Notes: generated by a model from the sequence alone, not told the origin. DNA of 64,000 bases from Brachypterus glaber (GCA_958510825.1 OY294044.1:71064095-71128094); one strand, 5' to 3'; positions 45,048 to 56,012 are shown, numbered from the stretch's first letter. Made by a program: numbers and translations.

Positions 45048-45205
45048 TTGGTTACTGAGGCTATTTATTATTTTACTGGGTAAATATATTTCAGTATGCT
45101 TATATGGACAACACACTTTACAAAAGTGGGAGTCGAACCCACGTTCCTTGACTCTGCAGTCAAAGGCACTCTCCACTGCGCTGCCGGGACCGGCATCTAC
45201 CTGGA
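45048..45205 (-). mobile_element. tRNA-derived SINE (tRNA-Cys-like head)
   Basis: On the minus strand, from about 45196, the sequence reads CCGGCAGCGCAGTGGAGAGT (A-box-like), then CTTTGACTGCAGAGTCAAGG (anticodon-arm-like, with GCA at the anticodon position), then GTGGGTTCGACTCCCAC with a perfect RNA polymerase III B box (GGTTCGACTCC, 45129-45139). An unrelated body follows (about 45048-45120), as in SINEs. The anticodon stem has one base too many for a functional tRNA and the 3' side continues without an acceptor stem, so I call a SINE rather than a tRNA gene. The plus-strand 68-codon frame across it is incidental. Confidence 0.7.
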
Positions 45206-46302
45206 TAAAATTTAGTACGTGTTTCTTATAAAATTCTAAATAAATCCAACGTTATAGTATAGTAACCTAAAGCCTGCAGTTCCGTGGAACAGTGTGACCC
45301 CAGACTAGTAATTTAATTTGGACTTTAACGTGTTAAATACCTTTATTTCCATGAAAAAGTTTTAAGAGCATTTTAAGTTGTAGTGTTAAATAAATAAATT
45401 TAATTAATATTGTACAGTGTATTTATTATACATTCCAAATGTTATGTTGGTGTTCAGATAAATAAAAAATTGCACTTTTTTAAGATGAGATTAAGGCATT
45501 TAGCACGTTAACACTATAGCATTGTTGTTACGTTTGGACTTTTTACGTTTACGATAACAAAAAACTTGTTATCATGTTAACGAATAATTACTTCGATCAA
45601 AATTAACAAATAAACTTATTAAACAGTTTTTTCTCATTTCTTTACATCATTTTGCACTTTTTTTAAACAAAAACATATTATTCTCATATAGCCCAAAGCT
45701 CACCCTTAAAACGATATCCTTCTCTGATTTAATTTGATTTTGTTATAAGCTATACCTCGTCAAAGGTATGATTAATAAGACCTCGGCCGTACAAACAGTG
45801 TTTATTAACAAATGCGGCACGCACGTTTTGTTTTTGTTATGTAGCATTTGGCTAGCCCAAATCACGTGCCTCTATTAAAACGGCTCTAACTGCGATGGGG
45901 TATAGTTACCTATAATACACTTATATCCTAATAAACTATAGCACAACAAGAATTTGTCTAACATTTCAACAATATGTTTCATACTAATAATGCGTAGGGT
46001 AATACTCGTAAGATACATTATATTAACGTTAGAGCCTAATGAGAAAACTACATGAAAATAATAATTAAATGCTGCCTTATTATAACTTGAACTAACCGTT
46101 TTGTTAGAACTTCATTTAGGGTTAGGGTTAAAATTTGAGCAACTTTATTAGGCTAATTAGTACCTAAACCTTTATAATTCTTACTGCAATACTCAACATG
46201 TTTAAACAGGTTGAGTACGTTTGACTACACTGGGAAATATCTGACTTTAACTTTTATATTTTAAACAAAAGGATTAATGAAAGTTGAGTTCACTAAAGGT
46301 TT
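45206..46302. other. AT-rich stretch, nothing recognised
   Basis: No supported feature. A less AT-rich block at about 45770-45900 is unassigned. Confidence 0.4.
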
Positions 46303-46990
46303 TCCCGTTTTTCTCTTACCTTTCTCCACTTTATTTTACTCTTTCATATTCCCCACTCTCCTTACCTTTCCCTAATTCTACACACAGAAAAATGTTGTCT
46401 TAAATAAAGAATATGGTGATTCGTATTTAACGAAGAAGATATATTCTTCTTTTATGCCATACCATATTCCATCCTTTAATATTTGAGAATATATTCTTCT
46501 TTCAAGCATACCATATTCTTATCCTTTCATATTTAAAGCACAATTTTGCTTTAAATGAGAATATATCCAAATCACATTCTTGACTAAAGAAAATATTTTT
46601 TTCTGTATACGCTCTCTCTCTCTCTTTATCTCTACTTTTTCCTTCCATCACTTTTCCTTACCTTTCTTTATTTTCCCCTACCTTCCCCACTTTTTTTTTA
46701 CCTTCCACACTTCTAACCCACATTCCTCCACTTTTCACGGCTTACCTCCACTTCCCCTATCTTCCCGCTCTGTTCCTTTACCTTCCACCAATTTTTATCT
46801 CCTTATGTTCTCCCCCTTGGTACCCTTCTTCTACTTCCCCACCTTTCTTACTCTTTCCTCACATTCCTTCACTGTTGTACAACTTGCCTACTTGTCCACG
46901 CCTTGCCCTACTTTTCCATACTTTGACCTACTTTTCACCACAGTACTCTTCCTTGCCCCACTTTTACCCTCCTTCCTCTACTTTTCACCT
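46303..46990. repeat. Polypyrimidine tract (C/T on plus), split by a MITE
   Basis: Outside the inserted MITE (46384-46606) the plus strand is overwhelmingly C and T, with recurrent CCTTACCTTTC, CCTACTTTTCC and CCACTTTTC motifs of about 10-20 bp, starting with a (CT)n run at 46610-46624. The 147-codon frame at 46580-47023 is F/P/S/L low-complexity translation of this tract and is not a gene. Confidence 0.85.
46384..46606. mobile_element. MITE with ACAGAAAAA ends, TA-flanked
   Basis: ACAGAAAAATGTTGTCTTAA at 46384 is inverted near 46606 (complement ACAGAAAAAAATATTTTCTT). TA dinucleotides occur just outside on both sides, and internal GAATATATTCTTCTTT blocks repeat. It interrupts the polypyrimidine tract. 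A Tc1/mariner-type origin is suggested by TA but is not proven. Confidence 0.6.
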
Positions 46991-47492
46991 TTACAAATAA
47001 AAGAAGTGGCTAGGTTGCTATAACCAAAATTTATAACTTTTGTTTACTTACTTTGTTTTTATGATGTTTTGATGTAAAAAAAGAGAATTGATAAAGCTGT
47101 TGCTAAAGCCACTTTTGTATTCCTGTAGAAACAAAATTTGCTTATAAAATCGCTTTTATTCCAATAATTTAGAGGAATAAACCATTGTTTTATTCTCGTT
47201 AATGGCACGACAACGTTTTACGGTTGTGTAAATTGGGCCTAGTCATTTCGCTTACGACGCATGCTTATCTTACGTTGCTTTGGTAATTTCGAGCGGGAAG
47301 GTTTAAAATAACTATACCTTAAAAAAATAAACTTTACACAACATTATTATAACTTTCCTAGCTGGCGGCACATAGGCTGGATTGTCACAAGTGTAACTAA
47401 TGCGTCTGAACTGATAAAAAAAATTAAATTCGTTAAAAATAACATATTCAGCAGGAACGTCACAATTGTGACACCCTAGTCTGTAAATGGGT
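46991..47492. other. Stretch without recognised features
   Basis: Only small inverted motifs around GTCACAA (about 47385 and 47460) were noticed. Confidence 0.35.
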
Positions 47493-47590
47493 CTGAAAGG
47501 GGTTACGTAGACACAGATGTTATCTTACTTAGACACAGAGGTTATCTTACTTAGATACAGAGGTTATCTTACTTAGCCACAGAGGTTAAA
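47493..47590 (+). repeat. Short tandem repeat, 22-bp unit
   Basis: Three to four copies of GTTATCTTACTTAGACACAG plus AG, the last ones with single changes (GATACAG, GCCACAG). Confidence 0.85.
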
Positions 47591-48720
47591 ACTTGAATGG
47601 AGTTAAAGTGATTGGTTTGATTAATAATATTTCTTGGCACATAAAATTTAAAAATAATAAAAAATGGTACTAATTTCTTGGAAACAATTACTAATGAAAC
47701 TTTGAACATTTAAATGAATTTTTCAAATATTGTTAAATATGTTTATATTAAGTATTTGTATGCTTGTAATAAGTATCCAATACAAGTACCTATCACAAAT
47801 AGTTCATAATAAAAAGTTTTGCTATGGGTATGTAACTGTACGAAAAAAAGCTTCTCTACTATACATTTAAATCGATTTTCCAATTCCGTTTATAAAAAAA
47901 ATAGCCTTTGGGCTTTTTTAAACTGCCCGTTTCACTAAATAGATAACATCGTGAAAATAAAAAACTTTTTAGCGATGTTTGGCAAACGAAAAGTTAAACT
48001 AAATTATGCTTTAGATGTTTTCAACAACAAGTCATGAAACTATGTAATGCTTCACTTTGTAGTGTATACTCTTTTAATATGTAAAAAAATATTATTTTCC
48101 CAAGAAAAGGCTTGCGTTATTTTTTTATTGTTTCTTAGATACATTTATGGCTTTCTGCGAAAAATCTACTGTTCAGTTGGTAAAATTGAGTGGCAGATTT
48201 CGGAAGTTGAGTAGTAGATTTCAGAACTTGGTAGAATAGTTGGGAAAACTGAGGGATGCAGTTGAGAAATTGCACTGATAGAAATGATGTTGTAATATAG
48301 GTACCAACCATATTTTTTAATATGTTATAACGTAAATATGTTATACTATACAACAACCAGTTGTAGAACTAAGAGGTAAACAGCACAAAATTGTAATAAA
48401 TACGACAACAAATTTTATATCATAATAAAGTTAGTACTATACTATAGTACAAAATTGGAGTACAGTTGGGAAAATGGGAGTAGTACAGTTGGGTATTTTT
48501 TAGAGGTGAGGACTGTTTTTTAGTCATTAAACAAAAGTTTCTCAATTTTAAGGCAATGGGACGGATGGACAGATAACTCTGTTTAAAGTTTAGTAAAGAT
48601 GTCTCGGTTTCTTAAAGCACTGATATAATAAAACTTTGTTTGCTACAATTAGAAGCATTAATTGTCCAACAATAATGTTATTTTTTTTGTTACACTTTTA
48701 GTTTGCAATATCCTTTTAGC
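47591..48720. other. AT-rich stretch with imperfect GTTGG/GTAGA repeats
   Basis: Between about 48160 and 48500 the motif GTTG(A/G)G(A/T)A recurs irregularly (GTTGAGTAGTAGATTTC, GTTGGGAAAACTGAG, CAGTTGGGAAAATGGG). There is no recognisable gene. Confidence 0.4.
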
Positions 48721-48729
48721 TGTTAGGCT

Positions 48730-49383
48730 GCGTGACACACATCCTTAATTATCACATCTCTACTCACGCACATCTCTACTCATACACATCTCTACTTACA
48801 CATATCTCTACTCACACACATCTCTACTCACACACAACTCTACTCAAACACATTTCTACTCATACGTATCTCTACTCACACACACCTCTATTCAATGTAA
48901 TTAACGTCGATTGACTTTGACATTTATTTGATTGAAACTAAGATACCATGGCGGAACAAAGAACTAATCTAAATTAATTTAATATTTTTTTTTTTGTAAT
49001 TCAGCTAATAGGTTTATATATTGCAAACAAAATATATTACGAAGTTTATTATTATTAATAGTAATAGAAAATTAAATAAAATTTGTTTGCAATAAACAAG
49101 CTGATATACAGAAAAAATATTAAATTAATTGAGTTAGTGCTTTGTTCCGCCATGGTATCCTAGTTTCAATCAAATAAATGTCAAATTCAATCGACGGTAA
49201 TGACAATGAGTAGAGTTGTGTGTGAGTAGAGATATGTGAGTAGAGATGTGTTTGAGTAGAGTTTTGTGAGTAGAGATGTGTGTGAGTAGAGATATGTGTG
49301 AGTAGAGATGTATATGAGTAGAGATATGTGTTAGTAGAGATGTGCGTGAGTAAAGATGTGATGAGTAGAGATGTGTGTCACCC
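48730..49383. mobile_element. Fold-back element A with 16-bp tandem-repeat arms and 8-bp TSD
   Basis: Flanked by the octamer GTTAGGCT on both sides (48722-48729 and 49384-49391). The ends are GCGTGACACACATC and, inverted, GGGTGACACACATC. Each arm then holds about nine copies of a 16-bp unit, ACATCTCTACTCACAC. Inside that come the inverted blocks GCGGAACAAAG / CTTTGTTCCGC and TTGAAACTAAGATACCATGG / its complement. The inner sequence also pairs (GCAAACAAAAT / ATTTTGTTTGC), leaving a loop of only about 40 bp near 49056. No ORF encodes a transposase. An 8-bp duplication suggests hAT, P/Galileo or a related superfamily; I cannot decide. Confidence 0.85.
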
Positions 49384-49391
49384 GTTAGGCT

Positions 49392-50084
49392 ACGATGAGT
49401 ATAAAAAGAGTGAACTCCGCAAAAATTTTAGAGTTTTATTATTTAGTTTCTCGACGTAACATCGAAGTTACTTTGTTTTGAAAGTATACAATTAAATTAA
49501 AATACAAAGGTAAATAAAAGGTTAATCTCCCTGTGGACTAAACGTAGATACAGAAAAAAAGTTAATATTTTAGTACGATATAACAAGATTGCTTAATTTT
49601 TGCTTTAGTTGCAAATACTGTTTTTTTAGTAGCTAAATTCATGTGTCACTTTTATGTCTTTTAATATATTTTTTTCAAAATTCATGCTATTAATAAACTT
49701 ATTTTTCTTCAAGCGTACCTACTAAAATATTCATATTTTATAACTGAACACACTAGTTAGAAGTGATCTATTTTTTTACAGTAAAAAAATGAGTTCATTG
49801 TTGTACGCCGTAAAAAAGAGTTAGTTAGCAAAACCACCACTTGCGGCAGCACTCTTTGACTTTGATGACAGCCATACTTCAAACTTGTTTGTTTATTATA
49901 TAAACAGGTGATTGACTCGAGATTATGTACAAAAACCTTGTGTAAAATTGATTAAAAATGATTGAATAAGAATATATGGTTTATACACCTACAAATCTCT
50001 CCGAAATTTTTATTTATTTTTCAAAATTAACGGTTTGGGAGCTGTTTTTTATTAAAATTTAGTTTGGGTGATTTGGAGGGATGT
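49392..50084. other. Stretch without recognised features
   Basis: AT-rich; nothing supported. Confidence 0.35.
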
Positions 50085-50314
50085 AAGAAGGCTGCAGGAT
50101 TGGAGAAAGATGGGAAAGCTGATGGTGTCGAAATTTATGTATTGAAATTTTTTGGTGATTTGTTTTACGATGGAGAAGAGTAGCTCTTAATAGCGAAGAG
50201 TATCTATTCTAAATTATTGTATTATTGTCAGTCAAATATCGTATAAAATACCACCTATTCGGTGGTCCGAGAAAGACTTTAAAAATAAACTAAACTAAAC
50301 TAAACTAAACTAAT
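50085..50314 (+). repeat. 3' end of a retroposon with (ACTAA)n tail
   Basis: A unique body ends in the short hairpin ACCACCTATTCGGTGGT (about 50250-50266), then CCGAGAAAGAC and five copies of ACTAA (about 50288-50313). A body followed by a simple-repeat tail is the usual 3' structure of LINE- or SINE-type insertions. No coding sequence remains, so the family is unknown. Confidence 0.5.
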
Positions 50315-50460
50315 GCTACATTAGACAAGTTGCCATCGAAATCGCAAAAAGTGTACGATTTAGCCTACGAAAATAATTTAAAAAAACATACTTTATTACT
50401 GAATAAATTAAATTCAAAAATTAATATTTAAAAAAATATATAGGATGCTTGAAGAAAAAA

Positions 50461-50600
50461 TAGTATGTTTCACTCAGAGGAAAAGTGATTTTTTTACTCG
50501 TCTGTTCTACATACTAGGAAAAAAAGCTTCACTTTTTCTCTTAGTAAAACAATATAATATTTTTACTGAAAAACTGTCAGTCGGACAATTCGTTTTTGTA
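50461..50600. repeat. Hairpin related to the interior of 39060-39635
   Basis: GTTTCACTCAGAGGAAAAGT pairs with CTTTTTCTCTTAGTAAAAC around a short loop (about 50494-50512). The right half matches 39295-39350 in inverse orientation. The 79-codon frame at 50445-50684 is incidental. Confidence 0.6.
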
Positions 50601-51145
50601 TCATTGTGTGTGACTACAGACAGCAGACTTATGCCCTTCCTATCAATTTTTCTATTCCCTAATATTTCTACCCCAAAATGTTGAATATGTATTTAGTTTT
50701 AAACTAAATTATTAATCATAATCACTCGTCGGATCGAGATATTCATTTACAGGGGACTAATTAAATACATACATAAAAGTTGTAAAATCAATTATTGTTA
50801 ACTTAACTACTACCTAAAAAGTTTAAAACACCACATTTCCATCCCTTGTTCGCGAACTGTCTTGTGACTAACTTTACTTCACTTTAGATATGTCAAAAAC
50901 TTAAATGTTTTAAAATGTTATGGACAAAATAGTTTTAAGTACTTATTTTTTTTTTAATAAAACAGAAAACATATTTAAACTGCACTATTTTCGTATTTCT
51001 AAAATATATTAAATTTACAATCAATTTAACTGTCATTTCTGAAAGATCACTGGTAAGTGCTGCCACCGCCGGTAATGTAACGAAGTAAATACATAACGTT
51101 ATTTTTATTCTTATTTAGACAAATATTTATTATTAATGTCTAATG
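50601..51145. other. AT-rich stretch, nothing recognised
   Basis: No supported feature. Confidence 0.35.
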
Positions 51146-51153
51146 AATATTTA

Positions 51154-52140
51154 GGCAGACTAACATCTCTACTCTAAATTTCACTACTCCGTAACATCTC
51201 TACTCCATAACATCCCTACTCCATAACAACTCTACTCCATAACATCTCTACTCCATAACATCTCTACTCCATAACATCCCTACTCCATAACATCCCTACT
51301 CCCCAACAACCCTACTCCGTAACATCTCTACTCTATAACATCTCTACTTAATAACATCTCTACTCCGTAACATCTCTACTCCGCACTATATGCACTTGAT
51401 TAGCAACTTATTAATTAAGGAGTGATTGACGGAACAAAGTACATTATTTTATCACAATTTTTCCTAGTAAGTGTTTGTCTTTATACAAAATAAAAAAAAA
51501 TTACAGACGTATGTTATAAATACAAACTTAAATATACATAGTAATATATTTGTTAATTTAATTTAAATAAACTTTGTGACAATTTCGATAATTATTGTTT
51601 TACAGTTCTGTACAAAAGGTGTTTTAGCACCTTTTATAAAATTGACTTGTCAAAAAAATATTTTTCACGGTAAGCAATTTGAATTTTTACATTTAAAATA
51701 TTTAGTTCAATAATACCTTATTTATTAGAATATTTTGTTTTTTTTTATTAGAACATGTTAAGAGTACGCGGGCAAAGAGACGGGACTTGGTGGTACATAT
51801 ACAGGGAACAAATATACCACCAAGACTCCAAGTCCGTAGGTCGCAGGTATGTTTGTGATAAAATAATGTACTTTGTTCCGTCAATCACTCCTTAATTAAT
51901 AAGTTGCTAATCAAGTGCATATAGTGCGGAGTAGAGATGTTACGGAGGAGAGATGTTATGGAGTAGAGATGTTATAGAGTAGAGATGTTACGGAGTAGGG
52001 TTGTTGGGGAGTAGGGATGTTATGGAATAGAGATGTTATGGAGTAGAGATGTTATGGAGTAGAGTTGTTATGGAGTAGGGATGTTATGGAGTAGAGATGT
52101 TACGGAATAGTGAAATTTAGAGTAGAGATGTTAGTCTGCC
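51154..52140. mobile_element. Fold-back element B with 16-bp tandem-repeat arms and 8-bp TSD
   Basis: Flanked by AATATTTA on both sides (51146-51153 and 52141-52148). The termini are GGCAGACTAACATCTCTACT and its inverse. Each arm contains about 13-14 copies of a 16-bp unit, ACATCTCTACTCCATA, then GCACTATATGCACTTGAT, TTATTAATTAAGGAGTGATT and GGAACAAAGTACATTATTTT. The order of variant units is almost the same in both arms; one arm has about one unit fewer. The loop (about 51458-51854) is unique and contains a small hairpin, CTTGGTGGTA/TACCACCAAG (51787-51824). Related truncated copy at 26249-26391. It encodes no transposase. Confidence 0.88.
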
Positions 52141-52156
52141 AATATTTATACTTAAT

Positions 52157-52720
52157 ATACAGGGTGATTAGTAAGTGGCATGCCAAAATTTAAGAGTTGA
52201 TTCTATATCCAAAAAAATGAAAAAAAGTTTCTATAAAGGTGGGTTAAGGCCCTTCAAAGATGACATATTGAATGTGGAACAAAAAAAAAGCGTCAATAAA
52301 ATTTTAGTACGTAGGATGATTATTTAAAATTGAGCAAAAACGTATTCTTCACAAAAACACCTAAAATTAATATTAAAGGAGTAATAGCCTTTTAAAAAGT
52401 AACATTTTTGGTTGCAAAAAATGTTACTTCTTGATAGCATTTTTTTTTAAACGGTTGCTCCTACTGTGTTATACTATATGACATTTTTATGTATTTTTGC
52501 TCAAGGAATCCATACTTTTTACAAAAAACACAAATAAAGTAGAATAAAAAAGTTTGGGGCAAAAATGTGTTAAGCCTAATACATTTTTCCGTCTAGGGAC
52601 GTCACTGCATAAATTCAAAAATATTAATTAACATAAACTTATATATACACAATATATAGTATACACGCAAAAGCTTGTCGCTCTTCAATAAAAATTATGT
52701 TTTAGTTTAATTTCGTGGAT
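52157..52720. mobile_element. Fold-back family fragment with CAGGGTGATTAG end
   Basis: Begins TACAGGGTGATTAGTAAGTG. It then shares GATTCTATATCC, TTTCTATAAAGGTGGG, a block with TAACATTTTTGGTTGCAAAA, GCCTAATACATTTTTCCGTC and CGCAAAAGCTTGTCGC with the inner palindrome at 7673-8390 (inverse orientation for part). The same terminal sequence closes the window near 63858-63893. The right side is degraded. Confidence 0.55.
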
Positions 52721-52844
52721 ATCGCCATCTATACATGCACTGATAAAGCAAAAATCAGTTTTTATAAATTTAGAGATGGTGTCAGTTTTGTCGTGGAACA
52801 CAAAATATACAATTGTTAATAAAATAGGTAAAAATTGTAAATAA

Positions 52845-52967
52845 AATAGTATACAAACCTCGGTGGAAATTTTTTATTTTCTTCGGTAACTAGCTGACCG
52901 CGGGGCTGACGCCCCTTGGTCCCTCAGGAAATGAAACATTTTCCATCTCAGTATGTAATATACTATT
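52845..52967. repeat. Palindrome with AATAGTATA ends and GC-rich apex
   Basis: AATAGTATAC at 52845 is inverted as TAATATACTATT ending 52967. The arms pair loosely (CGGTGGAAATTTTTTATTTT against AAAATG/GGAAATG text), and the centre GACCGCGGGGCTGACGCCCC is strongly GC-rich. Confidence 0.55.
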
Positions 52968-53036
52968 ACTAACCGAAGTGCCATGTTGACACTATTAATA
53001 ACAATAATAATAATAATAATATATTTTCCTATTTTT

Positions 53037-53858
53037 CTATGAAAATGACATTTAGCACAATCTTTTGTTCTTTGGAAAACGCATCATATTGCACTAGTTT
53101 GATATTTTTATATCACACTCGTGTGATATTTATGTATGGAGGTTTGCCTAATTTTATTTAGATATTTACCTCGTAGATTCTACGAATTTTATTCATCTTG
53201 TTTTATAAACCACCTTTCACCACAGCCTTTTATATCTTTAAGTGTTTTAATCCAAATATTTCTCTTTTTCATATCAAAAATAGAAACTATAGTTATAAAG
53301 TTACTATTTTTACCATTACACTCTGGTCTAGACAGTTTAGATCTTAAATACTTAATTAGTTTTATTTTTTATTTAGTTACCTTACATAAAAAACATCAAA
53401 ATACACAGTATTTTTCTTACGTAATGTAAAACAGTACAATTTTACTGTCTTATATGGCAGCATAACCACTGAAATCTAATTTAATAAGCAAACTCAAGTT
53501 TGCATTTATGTAGGAATAGGCAACCCATTAAACAGCTGTGTATTTTATTAAATATAAAACCAAGAAAACTAAAGCTGAGAATCATATTTCCTATTTGACA
53601 TACCTACATATATAAATTTGTATGCTATTTATAATTATTTTGTGCTGTGCCTTTCTTAAAAATTAATAAAAATTAGAAAATTTTAAAATAAGAAACTTCA
53701 TATATTTTCGGGATCGTAGGAAAAATAGTGTACATAACTCGTTGGAAAGTGTATTTCATTCACTGGTGGGGTTTCCTCACTCGCCTGGCGGCTCGTTCGT
53801 AAACCTTCCCATTCGCGTGAAATATGTCACTTTCCACACTAGTTATGTAATATACTAT
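53037..53858 (+). repeat. Dispersed repeat family R-B, copy 1
   Basis: Matches 59790-60597 in the same orientation over about 810 bp with few differences. Landmarks: CTATGAAAATGACATTTAGC, TATGTATGGAGGTTTGCCTA, TTAAGTGTTTTAATCCAAAT, GGAATAGGCAACCCATTAAA and GGGATCGTAGGAAAAATAGT. It ends in a palindrome, CATAACTCGTTGGAAAGTGT ... CACTTTCCACACTAGTTATG, whose apex is CTCGCCTGGCGGCTCG. It contains a 97-codon frame (53136-53429) that is broken in the other copy. It probably derives from a transposon; the family is unknown. Confidence 0.8.
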
Positions 53859-54414
53859 ATTGCAAGGCAAATTACTTGGAATATGAAAAACAAAAATACT
53901 TAAAAAAAAAACATTCTTTTGTTTTTTTACTAGGACGATTTTTGGCGATTTTGGAAATTTTAAACTACCGTTTTACACTCTTCTGGTAAATTGTTAATTT
54001 ATAATACAATATAATAATGAACCTTTGTCGTGTTAGTATAGATTTTAAGTTTATAGGCTATATCGCTATATCGTAGATTAAAGTCTGTGGCTTTAGGGAT
54101 CATGTTAATCTAATACCTGTATTATTATGTATTGTGCTCTTCACAGGTCTATAGATAGAAGCGTTATTGGCTGGTTTTTAACTTTTTAGAACAATCAAAA
54201 ATTACTTTGAAGCAATTATTTTATACATATAAACTGCAATAAAAAAATCTGTCTGACTATCCCTGTGAGAAATTTAATTTATGTATGTTTTCTTAAAAAA
54301 GAAATATCTAATAGATATGGAAACTCCTAAGCAACACGAAGGTTTATTTTCTTTCCCATTTTAAAAATTTTAAAATGTTGGGAAAGCCTTTTCTTGCAAT
54401 TTACATATAGATAC
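53859..54414. other. Stretch without recognised features
   Basis: AT-rich; nothing supported. Confidence 0.35.
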
Positions 54415-54510
54415 TTTAAAGGGTTATTCTACATTAAAAAATATGAAAAAAGTTCCTATAAAGGTTGGTCCGGAAATGAACCCTAAGAGAACTACGACCC
54501 TTTTAAGGGT
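54415..54510 (+). repeat. Fold-back family fragment
   Basis: TTCTACATTAAAAAATATG, GTTCCTATAAAGGTTGGTCC and GGAAATGAACCCTAAGAGAA match the arm blocks at 7715-7770 and 62840-62870. Confidence 0.65.
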
Positions 54511-55221
54511 GCATCTAAAAAGTATTTTTTTTCACCACCAGCCTAAAACCACATCTTTGTTACTGTTCTTTTCATTGGTAGAAATATTATTTCTCTACCT
54601 ATGACGTCAGAGGTTCTAAAAATAATGAAATTGCACCATGGTTAATAATGAATTTTTATTCAGCTGTTTTGACATCTGACGTTTCACTTAATTATTAAAT
54701 TACATTGCTATTTACAAGTGTCTTCAGGCACCAAATTTATTTATTGCATGATAAATTAAAAAATATTAACTAAATTAGTACCTATAAAATATGTTTTACA
54801 AAAAACATTTCAAGTGAAAATCATTGGTCCATCATATTCAACCATAGATTATACAACCCATATATTACCGTAAGGATCATAGATTACTAGAGATACAACC
54901 CCCATATATCGATTTTTGAGGCAATAGATTCTCCCTCACAGTTTTCGCCTGTCCCCTTATTTCTGGGGGAGTACCAGAATCATCACTTTGCATTTCACTT
55001 TCCATTTTTATATATTTTATCACACTTAACACGGAAACACTTTCTAACTTAATAATTTTAGCAGATCACCAGAAAATTTCTACCAGAAATGTCAAGTTAT
55101 TCATTTGTTTTTTTAATGGCCGCGAACGGCCAGCGTGATATTTTAAATTTAAAAGCTTTTTCATTAAATTTTATTAAAATAAATAAATAAATAGCTAATT
55201 AATTGTACTGGTAGTGAAAAA
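54511..55221. other. Stretch without recognised features
   Basis: Near 54841-54915 the phrase CATAGATTATACAACCC and a close variant occur twice, about 45 bp apart. Otherwise nothing. Confidence 0.35.
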
Positions 55222-55359
55222 AATACTATATTTTCCACGTGAGTGAAGATTTAACATTTTAGACCGCGTCTTGTGAGCTTCGCGCTGGCGCTCTCATCCC
55301 GCAATTTGACGCAGGTCAAAAATGTTAAACTTCTCTCACTTGGTAAATAATATACTATT
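55222..55359. repeat. Palindrome with AATACTATA ends and GC-rich apex
   Basis: AATACTATATTTTCCACGTG ... GTGAAGATTTAACATTTTAG pairs with AAAATGTTAAACTTCTCTCA ... TATACTATT. The apex GAGCTTCGCGCTGGCGCTC is GC-rich within AT-rich surroundings. Confidence 0.7.
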
Positions 55360-55449
55360 TATTTAATATCTCTGGAATCCTATGAACCACATTAACGAAT
55401 TTTTACACATGCCTTAACTGTCATTTTATGTAATTTTAAGTCGGTATTT

Positions 55450-55700
55450 TTAACCAGCGACGTGCAAAATGGGGAGGCGATGATACTTTTTTGCCCCAAA
55501 CTTATATATCTGTAGATTTTTTGACATTTTGTTAATAAAATATTATTCTTACCGCAGAGATTCTACATCAAAAACTGTGAAAAACAGCTCGTATACATTT
55601 AGGTTTAAAAATCAGTTTTAAGAGTACTACGGACTCTTAAAAAATAATACTTACACCATAGCTCCCGTTAAACTATTATTTTCAATGCAATTAAAAAAAT
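55450..55700 (+). repeat. Fragment related to the 74-1429 fold-back family
   Basis: AACCAGCGACGTGCAAAATG then GGGAGGCG, TTTTTGCCCCAAACTTATAT, GATTCTACATCAAAAACTGT and ATAGCTCCCGTTAAACT follow the order of blocks in the 400-780 portion of the first fold-back element, with strong divergence. Confidence 0.5.
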
Positions 55701-55796
55701 GCTCCTGTGTTATCTACCTAATATTTTAAAAGAATGTGTTACTACATACAAAATATTTGCGATTCATTGGGAAGAATAAACACAATATGCTATTCA

Positions 55797-56012
55797 CCGG
55801 CCGGCCGTGGTGGAGTAAGGCGAACAGCATTCGCTTTGTAATACCGAGATCGCGGGTTCGGATCCCGCCTGAGGCAATGATGTGTAATGGTGTCTTTAAA
55901 ATTGTTATTACTTATTAATTTGAACTTCATATAAATAGGCCATAACAGACAAGGTTGAATGCCGGGTGTACCTACGGATTGGTAGGTACAACCTTTAAAA
56001 AAAAATAAAAAA
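55797..56012 (+). mobile_element. tRNA-derived SINE
   Basis: GGCCGTGGTGGAGTAAGGCG (A-box-like) is followed 40 bp on by a perfect pol III B box, GGTTCGGATCC, at 55853-55863, inside GCGGGTTCGGATCCCGC. A unique body of about 130 bp follows and the element ends in an A-rich tail (about 55994-56011). No clear target duplication. Open frames on both strands (55736-55918 plus, 55790-56038 minus) run through it and are incidental. Confidence 0.7.

Noticed and set aside
45121..45196. Functional tRNA-Cys gene on the minus strand
   Set aside because: A good B box and GCA anticodon-like triplet are present, but the anticodon stem has an extra base and no closed acceptor stem is visible. A SINE head explains it better.
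46580..47023. 147-codon F/P/S/L-rich protein
   Set aside because: It is a translation of a polypyrimidine tract and begins inside an inserted MITE.
51160..51390. CRISPR-like array (also 48760-48895, 49205-49375, 51920-52130)
   Set aside because: The 16-bp units are contiguous with no unique spacers, the arrays are mirrored arms of a transposon, and the genome is eukaryotic.
53136..53429. 97-codon ORF as a gene
   Set aside because: It lies in repeat family R-B and is not open in the copy at 59790-60597.
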